The notes: generated by a model from the letters alone, not told the origin. Shown: positions 1 through 9,107, numbered from the stretch's first letter. The stretch: DNA of 53,115 nucleotides from CAYPOY01 sp964412395 (GCA_964412395.1 CAYPOY010000001.1:1-53115); one strand, 5' to 3'. Made by a program: numbers and translations.

Positions 1-2053
1 CCCCGCCCGCCAGCGTAGTCCTCATAGCACCTGCCTCAAAACATCGTGCGCAAGGCGTAAGACGACACACGTGAAGCGAGCACTGGCACCTCGTCCCCTG
101 GTCCCCTTGTCCCCTTGTTCCCTTGTTGCCATTGCCTTGGCCTGGCGGAGCGGCTCCTAGCCGCACGAAGGTGCGCGATGTTCCCAACGCACTGAAAAGC
201 TCATCCACTGCTGCCTGTACGATGCCCTCTACGTTGGTAGCACGGCGCATCCTGTCGGTGATCTCGCGGGTCAGCCGCTCACGGGTGGCACGGCGCTGAG
301 TTTCATCGAGGAGCCGCAGGTTTTCGGCAGCCAGGGCCATGCGTTCGGCGACGGCTTCGACCAAAGTGATTTCGTCGTCGGTCCACTGCCGCGCCTTATC
401 GTCGTGGATGCCCAGGGCGCCGATGACTGCGCCACGCAGAGCAATGGGCGCGACCAGGGCAGAGTGGTCCATTTCCCCTTCATCACCGTCGCCGGTCAGC
501 ACCGTCGCGCTTTGCCGTGCCACTGCCTGCTGGATTTCGGGCACCACCGCATCGTCCAATGGAGCAACGCCCGGACGCCTGGTCTCGTAACGGGTCTGCT
601 TTGCAGTTTGCAGGTATTCGGTCCACGCCTGGCCCAGGTAGCGTCGGTGGGTGGCCTCCATCTCCTCCAGGGCGGCCTGAGCATCGGCAAACAGCCGGGC
701 GTTGTCAATGGCTACTGCTACCTGGTCGGCCATAGTCTGCAAGACGGCGATGTCCGCCTCGTCAAAGGCTGCCTCTTCCGCGCTCTGCACAGTCATCGCG
801 CCGATGATCTGTCCTCGCGAACTGAGCGGCAGTGCCATCTCGGAGCGTGTCTCCGGCAGGAGGGGGTTGTCGAAGCGAATGGCTTCCTTGCCAACGTCCA
901 GCGCGATACGGGCCTCGGCACGGGCCACGCACTGGCCGATCATGGATTCGCCGCCTACCTCCAGCCTGTGCCTCTGGGCCAGCATCTGTTGCCCAGCCTC
1001 GCCCGTGCCGGCGCGCAAGACGGCAAATCGCTGCTTTTCATCCACCAGGAACAGGCCCACGTAGTAGAGGTTGAAGCGCTCGCGGACCAGGCCCACCACC
1101 TGGCGCAGCAGTTCTTCGGGGTCGAGCACCACAGTCGTGGCACGAGCGACCTCGGCCGCCGTCCGCAAGCCGCGTGTGCGGTCAGCCACGCGCTGTTCCA
1201 GGCTGCCGATCACGTCGGCTAGCTCGTCTGCCATCTTGTTGAACTCATCGCCCAACTCCTCGATCTCATCGCCGGTTCGAACATCCAGCTCGTATTCGAG
1301 GTCACCGCTGCTGATGCGCGCAACCCCCTGCCGCAGCTCGCTGATGGACAGGCTCAGCCCCCGGAACACGAACTGCCGCCAGCCCAGGGCAATAGCCGTG
1401 GTCAACACCACCAGGATGGTCAGCAGCAGGGCTGCCTGCCGAACCACGGCCTGGGTGCGCATAGCCATCAGTCCCACATCTCGGTCGGCCTGGCGCACCA
1501 GCCGCCGGATGAGAAGACCCATATGCTTGTTGGCCGGCCTGACCTTCTGCTCCAGCGCCACGCCCGCCTCTGTCCAGCGTTCCTGTCGGGCTAGCACATC
1601 CACCTCATTCACTCCCTGGCGTAGCTCACCGTAGGCCACCTGCATCTCTCCGGGAAGGCCTGAAGCCCCTATCTCCCCGCCAGACTCTTGCAAGGTCTCC
1701 ACGTAGAAGCTGAGATTGCCCAGAGATACTGCGAGCTCTGTACTCGCCAGGAGCGGGTTCTCTGTCAAAAGCATGTGATCCAGCGCCGCGACGAGCCTGT
1801 GTCCCGAGGCCAGCAACTCCAGGGACCACGCCAGTTGCTGCTCTTTTTCGCGCGCATCACCGATCGTCTGGCCAATGATGCTCACCTGCCAGAGGCCAAC
1901 TCCCCCGGCCAACAGTGTCAGCACGACCATCAGCACAGAAGCAGCGGTCAGTTTGTGCGCAATGCGCCGTTTTCCAGTTGGTCTGGATCGCGTATCCGTT
2001 TCTTGCGCCTCTGCTTTTAATCCGAAAACCTTGGCCACTTTCATATTTTTCAT
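1..2053 (-). CDS. Transmembrane HAMP-GAF-GAF sensor, 3' end cut by the window edge
   Basis: Membrane sensor whose reading frame is still open at the left edge, so its C terminus is unseen; at least 684 residues lie in the window. Order seen: basic N terminus, membrane helix about 36-60, extracytoplasmic helical segment, second helix about 205-228, HAMP about 229-285, GAF about 298-455, a weaker second GAF about 500-610, then a helical stretch with RRATNVEG and SRTFVRLG that recurs in the other two sensors of this operon. No kinase, cyclase or chemoreceptor domain is visible. The ATG shares one base with the upstream TAA (TAATG) behind an AAGAAGAAAGG ribosome site, so translation is probably coupled. 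The last roughly 50 visible residues are low complexity and derive from repeat DNA. The ligand is unknown; the architecture call is firm. Confidence 0.85.
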   Translation of the reverse strand, partial: MKNMKVAKVFGLKAEAQETDTRSRPTGKRRIAHKLTAASVLMVVLTLLAGGVGLWQVSIIGQTIGDAREKEQQLAWSLELLASGHRLVAALDHMLLTENPLLASTELAVSLGNLSFYVETLQESGGEIGASGLPGEMQVAYGELRQGVNEVDVLARQERWTEAGVALEQKVRPANKHMGLLIRRLVRQADRDVGLMAMRTQAVVRQAALLLTILVVLTTAIALGWRQFVFRGLSLSISELRQGVARISSGDLEYELDVRTGDEIEELGDEFNKMADELADVIGSLEQRVADRTRGLRTAAEVARATTVVLDPEELLRQVVGLVRERFNLYYVGLFLVDEKQRFAVLRAGTGEAGQQMLAQRHRLEVGGESMIGQCVARAEARIALDVGKEAIRFDNPLLPETRSEMALPLSSRGQIIGAMTVQSAEEAAFDEADIAVLQTMADQVAVAIDNARLFADAQAALEEMEATHRRYLGQAWTEYLQTAKQTRYETRRPGVAPLDDAVVPEIQQAVARQSATVLTGDGDEGEMDHSALVAPIALRGAVIGALGIHDDKARQWTDDEITLVEAVAERMALAAENLRLLDETQRRATRERLTREITDRMRRATNVEGIVQAAVDELFSALGTSRTFVRLGAAPPGQGNGNKGTRGQGDQGTRCQCSLHVCRLTPCARCFEAGAMRTTLAGG
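94..139. repeat. Short tandem repeat (cccttgt units) inside the sensor 3' end
   Basis: Imperfect 7-9 base units of the type ccccttgt follow one another. On the minus strand they are translated as a Gly/Gln/Thr-rich stretch. Just downstream (47-64) is tgcgcaaggcgtaagacg, which recurs with 16 of 18 matches in the intergenic DNA at 52344-52361, so this part of the reading frame looks built from intergenic-type repeats. Confidence 0.6.
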
Positions 2054-3858
2054 TACCTTTCTTCTTGTGATTTGTGGCCTGACCCATCCCCGCCGGCCAA
2101 CTCTGCCTCCGTGCCCATCCGCACGAAGGTGCGCGAACCGCCCGTCGCTCTGTTCAGCCCTTCCGCCGTGATGCGCATCAGAGCCTCCATATCCGTGGCC
2201 CGCTGCATCTGGTCCGTGATCTCGCCGATCAACCGCTCACGGGCGGCATGGCGCCGGGTCTCCTCGAAGAGTCGCAGGTTCTCAACGGTCAGCGTGAATT
2301 GCTCAGCGACAGTTTCTGCCAGGGCAATGTCCTCGGCCGTCCACGGTCGCCGGTGGCGTGTCTCTTGCAAAGCCATTGTGCCGATGACCTGTCCCCTCAA
2401 CTTCAGGGGAACCACCAGCGCGGTCTGGGGGGTGGATGCCTTTTCATCTCGGTTTGGAGAGGGGCTGTCCGCGTTGTCTACAGTAGTTGTCTGCCCGTGC
2501 GCCATCGCTTCGCGCCGGGCCTCGTGCAGGAAGCTTCCATCCCCCGGTTCCGTTCCCGGTTGAGTGTAATCAATTTGGGCCACCGGCCCCATAGCCAGGA
2601 ATTCCCTCCACGCTTGGGCCAGGTAGCGTCGTTGGACAGCCTGTATCTCCTTCAGGACGGCCTCGGTCTGGCTGAAGAGCCGGGCATTGTCAATCGCTAC
2701 TGCCACTTGATCGGCCAGCGTCTGTAGGGCGGCGGTGTCGGCCTTGCTGAAGGCTCCCTCCTGGGTGCTTTGCACGCTCAGTGCTCCCAGGGTATGTCCG
2801 CGTGAGCGCAGCGGCAAGGCGATTTCCGAGCGCATGCGCGGCACAGGTAGGGCATCAGACCGTACCGCGTCCTCTTCCCTCCCCCCGCTTCGGGGGGAGC
2901 CGGAGGGGGAGGCAACGCGGGCTTGCCGGTGGGTGATGCACCAGCCGATCGTGGATGTTTCATTCACTTCCAGTTGGTAGCCCGTCTCCAGCGATAACTG
3001 CCCGGTCTCACCAGTGGCAGCTTTCAGCACGGCAAAACGCTGCGCCTCGTCGAGCAAGAACAGGCCCACGAAGTCTACCGTCATCACGCCCATGGGTCTG
3101 AATCCCTCCCGGATTCGGTTGACTACCCCTGTCAGCAACTTTTCCGGGTCCAGGATGGAGGAGCCAGCGCGAGCGATCTCGGCTGTCGTTTGCAATTGGG
3201 AGGTCTGCCGGCGCAATCGCTCGTTTGTTTCCTCCAGCTCCCGTGTCTGTGCCTGCAGTTGCCTGTTGGCCGCGCTCGCCCCCGCCAGTGCCTCCAACCA
3301 GCCCCGGTTGGACGACCGTAAGATCAGTGTCAGGCTGAGCACCATAAGTAGGAATGATCCCCCCTCGCTGACCCACGTTTCCAGCGCAGTCGGGTCCTCG
3401 GTCACCAGAGGAACAATCCACTTCTGACTGAAGGCAAGGGCAAAGATGGCGTAGGTAAGGATACTGATGACTCCGGCTGCGATGCCGTGGGGCGGGCCTG
3501 CCAGGACGAGGGCCAGGGCTGGTAGCAGCAGCAGCCAGACACGTCCACTGCCGGGCAGCCCACCCCGGCGGAAGATGAAGACGCTCAAGAAATAGACGAG
3601 CAGGAGTAAGATCGGGGCCCGGGTGCGATAACCTATGCTGCGCCAGCTCCAGGTGACCAGCACGATTAGCCAGCCGGCGAGGAAGGGGGCTATCTCGATC
3701 CACCGTTCCCGCACGCGCATACCCTCCGGCAGCGTGACGTAGGTTAAGACCAGTGCTACCAGGCCGCCGACCGTTGCAGCCAGCAGCAGATGGCTCAGAA
3801 GCGTGGCACGGAGGCGCCTGATTTCGCTCTTCCAATCAGATACGGCTTGTGTGTTCAT
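2053..3858 (-). CDS. Multi-pass membrane GAF-GAF sensor without output domain
   Basis: Protein of 601 residues. About six membrane helices fill residues 15-190 (MASE-like in layout, family not recognised), followed by a coiled coil near 190-235, a GAF domain near 235-405 and a second GAF near 440-535. It ends in the same QRAT / SRTFVRMG module as its downstream neighbour. No histidine kinase or GGDEF domain is present. Start chosen at the second candidate, ATG 3858 after GGGGAGTGCTA, rather than GTG 3864. The first GAF carries an extra Ser/Pro/Gly-rich piece (residues about 312-326) absent from the paralogous sensors and encoded by a palindromic repeat. Third of four sensor genes in the operon; likely senses a small ligand or membrane state, but this is inference. 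Confidence 0.85.
   Translation of the reverse strand: MNTQAVSDWKSEIRRLRATLLSHLLLAATVGGLVALVLTYVTLPEGMRVRERWIEIAPFLAGWLIVLVTWSWRSIGYRTRAPILLLLVYFLSVFIFRRGGLPGSGRVWLLLLPALALVLAGPPHGIAAGVISILTYAIFALAFSQKWIVPLVTEDPTALETWVSEGGSFLLMVLSLTLILRSSNRGWLEALAGASAANRQLQAQTRELEETNERLRRQTSQLQTTAEIARAGSSILDPEKLLTGVVNRIREGFRPMGVMTVDFVGLFLLDEAQRFAVLKAATGETGQLSLETGYQLEVNETSTIGWCITHRQARVASPSGSPRSGGREEDAVRSDALPVPRMRSEIALPLRSRGHTLGALSVQSTQEGAFSKADTAALQTLADQVAVAIDNARLFSQTEAVLKEIQAVQRRYLAQAWREFLAMGPVAQIDYTQPGTEPGDGSFLHEARREAMAHGQTTTVDNADSPSPNRDEKASTPQTALVVPLKLRGQVIGTMALQETRHRRPWTAEDIALAETVAEQFTLTVENLRLFEETRRHAARERLIGEITDQMQRATDMEALMRITAEGLNRATGGSRTFVRMGTEAELAGGDGSGHKSQEER
2879..2899. repeat. Palindromic GC-rich repeat inserted in a GAF-domain coding region
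   Basis: Perfect palindrome CTCCCCCCG-ctt-CGGGGGGAG, followed by ccggagggggagg. It belongs to the same style of GC-rich palindromes seen between genes at 43157-43193, 43253-43289 and inside the gene at 52926-52970. Here the added codons keep the reading frame open. Confidence 0.7.
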
Positions 3859-3910
3859 TAGCACTCCCCTGCGTTACTTTCTATGGGGGGATTTCCCGGC
3901 AATGATATCC

Positions 3911-3943
3911 ATGAACAATGAACAACGAACAATGAACAATGAC
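3911..3943. repeat. Degenerate (gaacaat)n tandem repeat between two sensor genes
   Basis: Units atgaacaatgaacaacgaac and aatgaacaatga fill part of the 104-bp gap between two sensor genes. A related array with caatgaa units lies at 28920-28975. No gene or terminator is visible in the gap; the origin of the repeat is unknown. Confidence 0.7.
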
Positions 3944-3962
3944 CAAGCTAAGGGCCATTGCG

Positions 3963-5690
3963 CTATTTGTGCATCGGTGCTTCGAGGCTCAGTTCGATGG
4001 AAACGTGGGGTACTCTCATTGTCTGCGAGAGCTCCTCCGCCGTCATCTGTAGAGCCTGCTCTATATCCACAGCCCGACGGATGTGGTCAATCATCTGGCG
4101 GGCCAGTTGTTCTCGTTCGGCACGTCGTTGTGCGCTTTCCCACAGTTGGGCGCGCTCAAGTGCCACCGCCGCTTGGTCGCTCAGAGCCTCGTAGAGGCGC
4201 AAGGCGGTGTCTGAGAAGGGGCCAGGACTGGCGCGTAGCACGGCCACCTGGCCGATCACCTTCTCCCTGGCACGCAGTGGGATGTTGGCCAGTGCCCTCA
4301 CGCCCGTCGCTATAAAGGCCTGGCGTGCACTCTGGGGCAGGCGCTCGTCCTGTTCTACGTCGGCTACTGTCCACAGAGTGCTCACCATTTCGGGTGGGAA
4401 GGGGCTCTCCGTGATCGGTAGCCGCGTGCCAGGTTGGTATTGAGATTCCCGGTCTCGCCGCCACACTCCCCGGTACAGAAGGGTTTCAGGTTCGCCGGCA
4501 GGTGAGAATTCAAACTCCACCACGATGCATCCATCGGCCCTCGTCTCGGTCACAGAGGCAATGATGGAATCCGCGACCTCGTCTATTGTCGTCGCCTGGG
4601 TTAAGCGGCGGCTGGTGCGGTAGATCGGGCTGGTCGCTTCCAGCAGCAGCGTCTCGTCGGAGACCCGCCGGGCGTTCTCTATGGCGATGGCGATCTGATT
4701 GGCCATACTCTGGAGCACTCGTACGTCGTCCTTGTCAAAGGCGGCCTCCTCAGTGGATTGGACGTTAAGCACACCCAGGAGCCGGTCGCTGACGCTCAGG
4801 GGGAGAGCCATTTCAGAGCGCGTGCGAGGAAGGAGAGGGTTGGCAAAACGGACTGTGTCCTCCTCCGCATACAGAGCAATGCGGGGCTGGTGATGGAGGG
4901 CAGTCCAGCCGACCATGCTGGTATCGCCCACGGCCAGGCGGTGTCCTTGGGCCTTCATCTGCGCGCCCGCCTCCCCTGTGGCCTCCCGCAGAACAGCCCA
5001 CTCCCCAACCTCGTCCAGCATAAAGATACCGGCGTGATAGAAGCCGAACCGGTCACGGATCAGATCTACAGTCTTGCGGAATAGTTCGTCCACGTCGAGG
5101 ATGGAGGTGATGGCTCGCCCCACCTCGGCGCTGGCCTCCAGGTGGATGGCTCGCCGCTGGAGGGCGTAATTGGCCTCCTGGAGCGCCTGGGTGCGCTCTG
5201 CCACCCGTTGCTCCAGTTCGGCGTAAGAGGCCTGGAGTTGATCGGCCATCTCGTTGAAGGCAGTGGCGAGGTGGCCAAACTCGTCTGCCCAATCAACTTG
5301 AATTCGCTCTTCCAGGTTTCCCCTGGCCAGGCGCCCGGTCACCTCGGTCAGCCGCTCCACTGGCTGGGCGACACTGCGGATGGAGATGATGGTGGTACTC
5401 AGGACCGCGATTGCAATGAGCAGCCCCCACGCCAGGGGGACTTCCCACATCGCATGGCGAGTCGCCTCGACCTCCGCGAAAGCGGCAGCCTGCTGCTCAG
5501 TCGCCAGCGCTTGGGTCTGTGCTACTATCTCCTCCAGGACAGCCACAGCCTGATCCAGGCGGGAGAGAGACACAGAATAAAGGATACCAGTCACCAAAAG
5601 TAAGATCAAGATGACGAGCGCACTTCCGGTAAGTTGGGCCCGGATGTTTGTGACGCGCGCGGTGAGAATTGACTTTGATGCTTCGTTCAT
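3963..5690 (-). CDS. Transmembrane HAMP-GAF-GAF sensor without output domain
   Basis: Protein of 575 residues. Membrane helices about 21-42 and 83-103 enclose a short extracytoplasmic loop, then HAMP about 104-158, coiled coil to about 185, GAF about 190-345 and a second GAF about 370-510. It ends in a helix with RRAVDIEQ and VPHVSIEL, matching the C-terminal module of the two downstream sensors. The start is ATG 5690, which overlaps the stop of the histidine kinase gene (ATGA) and follows AAGGAAGGG; the longer frame upstream lies inside the kinase gene and is not credible. No catalytic signalling domain is visible, so it probably acts through a partner, perhaps the adjacent kinase or receivers (inference). 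Confidence 0.88.
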   Translation of the reverse strand: MNEASKSILTARVTNIRAQLTGSALVILILLLVTGILYSVSLSRLDQAVAVLEEIVAQTQALATEQQAAAFAEVEATRHAMWEVPLAWGLLIAIAVLSTTIISIRSVAQPVERLTEVTGRLARGNLEERIQVDWADEFGHLATAFNEMADQLQASYAELEQRVAERTQALQEANYALQRRAIHLEASAEVGRAITSILDVDELFRKTVDLIRDRFGFYHAGIFMLDEVGEWAVLREATGEAGAQMKAQGHRLAVGDTSMVGWTALHHQPRIALYAEEDTVRFANPLLPRTRSEMALPLSVSDRLLGVLNVQSTEEAAFDKDDVRVLQSMANQIAIAIENARRVSDETLLLEATSPIYRTSRRLTQATTIDEVADSIIASVTETRADGCIVVEFEFSPAGEPETLLYRGVWRRDRESQYQPGTRLPITESPFPPEMVSTLWTVADVEQDERLPQSARQAFIATGVRALANIPLRAREKVIGQVAVLRASPGPFSDTALRLYEALSDQAAVALERAQLWESAQRRAEREQLARQMIDHIRRAVDIEQALQMTAEELSQTMRVPHVSIELSLEAPMHK

Positions 5691-8140
5691 ATCCCTTCCT
5701 TCCCTTTCACCATCCCAGCCCCAGCTTCCGCCGGTGAATCCGGCTGCAGGGGCAATGTAAATGTAAAGGTGGAGCCCTTCCCTATCTCGCTTTCCACCCA
5801 CATCTCCCCGCCGTGCATCTCCACAAACTCCTTGCTCAGCGCCAGTCCCAGACCAGCTCCGTCGGGCCGGCGGCCGTTTTCCAGGCTGCCCTGTTCGAAC
5901 TGCTCAAAGATCCGTTCCCGATCCTCCGGTGGGATGCCCACGCCGGTGTCGCTGACACTCACCAGCACCTGCCCATTGGCAGGCCAGGCCCGCACGGTGA
6001 TGACTCCCTGCTCCGTGAATTTGGCCGCGTTCGCCAGGAGCCACAGCAGCACCTGGCGGATGCGTGCTGGGTCAGCCTGCACCGTGGGCAGGTTGGGGGC
6101 AATCTCCTGGTGCAACTCGATGTCTTTGTCATGCACCAGTGCGCTGGCAGTGGCCAGCACGCTGCGCATTAAATCGGCCAAATTCACATCCCGGAACTCC
6201 AGTTCCATCAACCCGGCCTCGATGTGAGAGATGTCCAGTAGATCGTTGATCAGGCCTAGCAGGTGCTGGCCGTTGCGGTAAATGATCTGCAGATCGTTCT
6301 GCTGCTGCTCTGTCAATTGCCCATCTATTCCCTTCAGCATCAGCCGGGAGAAACCGATGATGTTGGTGAGGGGAGTGCGCAGTTCGTGGGACATGTTGGT
6401 CAGGAAACGGCGTTTAGACCGATCCAGTTCCCGCAATCGCTTGGCAGCCTCTCGCTCTACGGCGTAGGCGCGGGCGTTCTCCAGGGCAATGGTGATCTGG
6501 TTGGCGACGTTCTGCAGGGCGGAGACGCCATCTGCGTCGAAGTCCTCCTCCTCAGTGCTCAGGATGTCGAGCACACCAACGATCTGGTCACCCATTCTGA
6601 GCGGCAGCGCTGCTTCTGTGCGGATGTAGGCCGAGAAAAGCACCTCTTGTGCGCGCTCTGCATTCCACTTGACGATGCAGGGCTCCCCCGTCAGGATGGC
6701 CTGGCCAATGGCGCTCCCATCCTCGACCGGCACAGGCTTTGCTTTGACAGTCGCCATCTCCTCTCCGCCACCCGTCGCTTCCTGGAGCAATGCCTGCCTG
6801 TTGTCATCGTCCAGAAGATAGATACCAACGTAGGAGTAGGCAAAGCTGTCATGTATCAGCCGCACCACCTCTCGCGATAATTGGTCCGGCTCCAGGATTG
6901 AGGTGGCTGCCTGGCTGACCTCGACGGTGGTGGCGAGTTGGATGGCCCGCCGCTGGATTTGATAGTTGGCTCTCTGTAGGAGGGCTGTGCGTTGAGCGAC
7001 TTTACCCTCCAGGTCGTTGTACAGGGCCTTCAGTTCCGCCGCCATGCGGTTGAATACGTATGCCAGGATGCCGATTTCGTCTCGCGACGTGACTGGCACG
7101 CGTTGCTCCATGTCCCCCTCTGCAATGCTGAGTGCCGACTCAGTCAACCGCACGATCGGGCGTGTGATCTGCCGCGTCACGATCGCGGCGATAATGGCAG
7201 TAGCCAGCGCCACCGCCAGCGTGGCACCGACAACGGCAGCAGTGACAGCATCGGTCGAGGCGAAGGCTTCCTCTTGAGTTTGCTCTGCTACCAGTGCCAG
7301 TCCCAGTTCCGGCATCCAGCGGTAGACCCCGATGACCGGGACGCCGGCATAGTTCTTGTAGAGCCCCTCTCTGTTGTCACCGGACAGGGCAGCTTCGATG
7401 CCTGGGCTGGTCACCGCTTGCCCTTGGGGCAACGCTATCCCGCTGGCGTCTACCAGGTAAATTTCTCCCGTCTTTCCCAGTCCACTCACCGCCTGCATAG
7501 TGTGAATCAGGTCGCTCAGGTTGAGCCAGCCGGTCAGCAGGCCGAGTGTCTCGGCGTCTGGGCCGGTGATACGCTGGATAACTACCAGCCCCGTCTCGCC
7601 GGTTGAGTCGGGCATGATGGACTGAAGTCCAGTGGCTTGTTCGGGGCCAAGTGTGATCGTCTGTTCCGTCAGCGGACATTCAGTCTGCGGGTCAATACCA
7701 GTATCAGTAGATATCAGCACCTGGCCTTCGCCGTCGAGCACGGTTAGGCAGCAAAAGGCCGGGTCTTGTGCCAGTAAGGCATGCAATTGGGCGTGCAGCA
7801 CGTCGCGAGCGATGCTGTCGTCAGTTGCGTTGGTAACCAGGGCGCTTACGTTTTCTTGAGTAGCAGGCAAGGCTGCCAGAAGCGCCAGGTCGGCAGTGCG
7901 ATTTTCGACCCATTGATGAACCTGCGTTTCCATCATTGTAGCCACGGAGAATAGTTTGGTGGTAACCTCACGTTGAATGTCCTGCCGCTCGCGCTGAGTG
8001 GCGTACCAACTGATGGTGCTTAGCGGCACGATCGCCAGTACCAGGAAGGCAGTCAGCAGGGTTCTGCCCAGCCCGCCGCGCATCCCGGTGGTTGGGATAC
8101 GAGGTCGTTCGTCGAGCCTGGCGACAACATGATTTTTCAT
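5687..8140 (-). CDS. Cache-HAMP-GAF sensor histidine kinase
   Basis: Sensor kinase of 817 residues. A membrane helix near 24-46 is followed by a large extracytoplasmic double-Cache-like region (about 47-290), a second helix near 300-322, HAMP about 323-378, coiled coil, and GAF about 410-560. HisKA follows with phospho-acceptor His585 in MSHELRTPLTN, then an HATPase with N box NAAKF, DTGVGIPPEDR and GAGLGLAL. All catalytic motifs are intact, so it should autophosphorylate and pass phosphate to a receiver. Two lone receiver genes lie directly upstream, and its ATG abuts the stop of the second (TAAATG). It is the only visible kinase in the operon and so the likely hub for the catalytic-less sensors. 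Confidence 0.93.
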   Translation of the reverse strand: MKNHVVARLDERPRIPTTGMRGGLGRTLLTAFLVLAIVPLSTISWYATQRERQDIQREVTTKLFSVATMMETQVHQWVENRTADLALLAALPATQENVSALVTNATDDSIARDVLHAQLHALLAQDPAFCCLTVLDGEGQVLISTDTGIDPQTECPLTEQTITLGPEQATGLQSIMPDSTGETGLVVIQRITGPDAETLGLLTGWLNLSDLIHTMQAVSGLGKTGEIYLVDASGIALPQGQAVTSPGIEAALSGDNREGLYKNYAGVPVIGVYRWMPELGLALVAEQTQEEAFASTDAVTAAVVGATLAVALATAIIAAIVTRQITRPIVRLTESALSIAEGDMEQRVPVTSRDEIGILAYVFNRMAAELKALYNDLEGKVAQRTALLQRANYQIQRRAIQLATTVEVSQAATSILEPDQLSREVVRLIHDSFAYSYVGIYLLDDDNRQALLQEATGGGEEMATVKAKPVPVEDGSAIGQAILTGEPCIVKWNAERAQEVLFSAYIRTEAALPLRMGDQIVGVLDILSTEEEDFDADGVSALQNVANQITIALENARAYAVEREAAKRLRELDRSKRRFLTNMSHELRTPLTNIIGFSRLMLKGIDGQLTEQQQNDLQIIYRNGQHLLGLINDLLDISHIEAGLMELEFRDVNLADLMRSVLATASALVHDKDIELHQEIAPNLPTVQADPARIRQVLLWLLANAAKFTEQGVITVRAWPANGQVLVSVSDTGVGIPPEDRERIFEQFEQGSLENGRRPDGAGLGLALSKEFVEMHGGEMWVESEIGKGSTFTFTLPLQPDSPAEAGAGMVKGKEGI

Positions 8141-8569
8141 TTATTTCCTGTGCCCGGGTTCCCCTGGTTCCCAGACTTTCTCTCCCTGGAGGATACTGCG
8201 AATCTGGTTGGGAAAGCGGTCTGGGTCGATGGGTTTGCCAATGAAGCCATCGAAGCCTGCGCTGCGGGCATGCTCCATATTGTTCGTAGAAGCGTCGGCG
8301 GTCACGGCGACGACGAGGGTGTCCTTGAAGCGCGGGTGAGCACGCAGCCTGTCCAGCACCTGGTACCCGTCTTCCTCTGGAAGGAAGATATCCATCAAGA
8401 TCAGGTCAATGTGTGGTAGTGCCTCCGCGAACTCCAGAACCTGCCAGCCCGAGGCTTTCCATTCACATTTCTTCACGCCCAGGAAGGCCAGCAGGCGCGT
8501 GATAAGCACAAAGTTCTGGACGTTATCTTCGACGACGAGGATCGTGGCGTCCTTGGGTCGTACATTCAT
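8141..8569 (-). CDS. Stand-alone response regulator receiver
   Basis: Protein of 142 residues consisting of a single CheY-like receiver with no output domain. Acid pair Glu14-Asp15 in VVEDN, phospho-acceptor Asp60 in LILMDIFLP, switch Thr in VAVTAD and Lys in IGKPID are all present. Ends in a short charged tail. It lies 8 bp after the other receiver and directly abuts the histidine kinase, so it is a probable phosphotransfer target. With no DNA-binding or enzyme domain it must act by protein contact or as a phosphate relay. The receiver call is firm; the partner is inferred from adjacency. Confidence 0.92.
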   Translation of the reverse strand: MNVRPKDATILVVEDNVQNFVLITRLLAFLGVKKCEWKASGWQVLEFAEALPHIDLILMDIFLPEEDGYQVLDRLRAHPRFKDTLVVAVTADASTNNMEHARSAGFDGFIGKPIDPDRFPNQIRSILQGEKVWEPGEPGHRK

Positions 8570-8577
8570 GGTAACCT

Positions 8578-8958
8578 CTATGTGCCGGTTTTCTGCAGCG
8601 CTGCCCTGACCTGATCCGGTAGTCGGTCTACGTCAATCGGTTTCTGAATGTAGCCATCGCAGCCTGCTGCCAGGGTGCGTTCCCGATCCCCTTGCATCAC
8701 GTTGGCTGTGATGGCCAGGATGGGTACTTGTTGCAGGCCGGGTGTGTCACGGAAGCACCTGGCCAGGTCGTAACCATCTATTTCTGGAAGGTTGATGTCC
8801 AGCAGGATCAAATCTGGCCGCGTCTGAGTGGCCATTTCCAATCCGGTAGGGCCATCCGCCGCTTCCGCAACGGAATAGCCCTCTGCCTCCAGGACGCGTT
8901 TCACCAGCAACCGATTCTCAGGGTTGTCTTCAATGTAAAGGACATGAGCGTCATTCAT
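8578..8958 (-). CDS. Stand-alone response regulator receiver, first gene of the sensor operon
   Basis: Protein of 126 residues, a CheY-like receiver only. Glu10-Asp11 (YIEDN), phospho-acceptor Asp54 (LILLDINLP), Thr in AITAN and Lys in IQKPID are present. Start ATG 8958 is preferred over the frame's earlier ATG at 8985 because the GGGGGAACACATCTG stretch precedes it. First gene of a six-gene minus-strand operon; a near-consensus promoter lies 39-67 bp upstream. It is clearly related to the next receiver (shared RLPDQV / RFPNQI C-terminal helix), suggesting local duplication. Probably receives phosphate from the Cache/GAF kinase. Confidence 0.92.
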   Translation of the reverse strand: MNDAHVLYIEDNPENRLLVKRVLEAEGYSVAEAADGPTGLEMATQTRPDLILLDINLPEIDGYDLARCFRDTPGLQQVPILAITANVMQGDRERTLAAGCDGYIQKPIDVDRLPDQVRAALQKTGT

Positions 8959-8996
8959 CAGATGTGTTCCCCCTATGATCTGCACCTGCGTTTGTC

Positions 8997-9025
8997 ATTA
9001 TAGCAAATTCAAGCGTCTATGACAA
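8997..9025 (-). promoter_or_regulatory. Sigma70-like promoter of the receiver/sensor operon
   Basis: On the minus strand TTGTCA, 17 bp, TATAAT. It points at the receiver gene starting at 8958 and is the best promoter match in the window. Confidence 0.8.
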
Positions 9026-9079
9026 TGCTGCTACGTTACAGATTGGTTACAATTTCTCGTGCTGGGGGAAACGCGGGAT

Positions 9080-9107
9080 TTGCTCTTGGTGATAAAATGT
9101 GTAAAAT
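9080..9107 (+). promoter_or_regulatory. Sigma70-like promoter of the lipoprotein gene
   Basis: TTGCTC, 16 bp, TAAAAT, about 50 bp upstream of the ATG at 9159, back to back with the minus-strand promoter of the sensor operon. Confidence 0.5.

Noticed and set aside
5691..5801. Longer N terminus for the 575-residue sensor
   Set aside because: It would overlap the kinase gene by over 100 bases and adds an atypical Gly/Trp/Arg-rich sequence; ATG 5690 has a good ribosome site and ATGA coupling.
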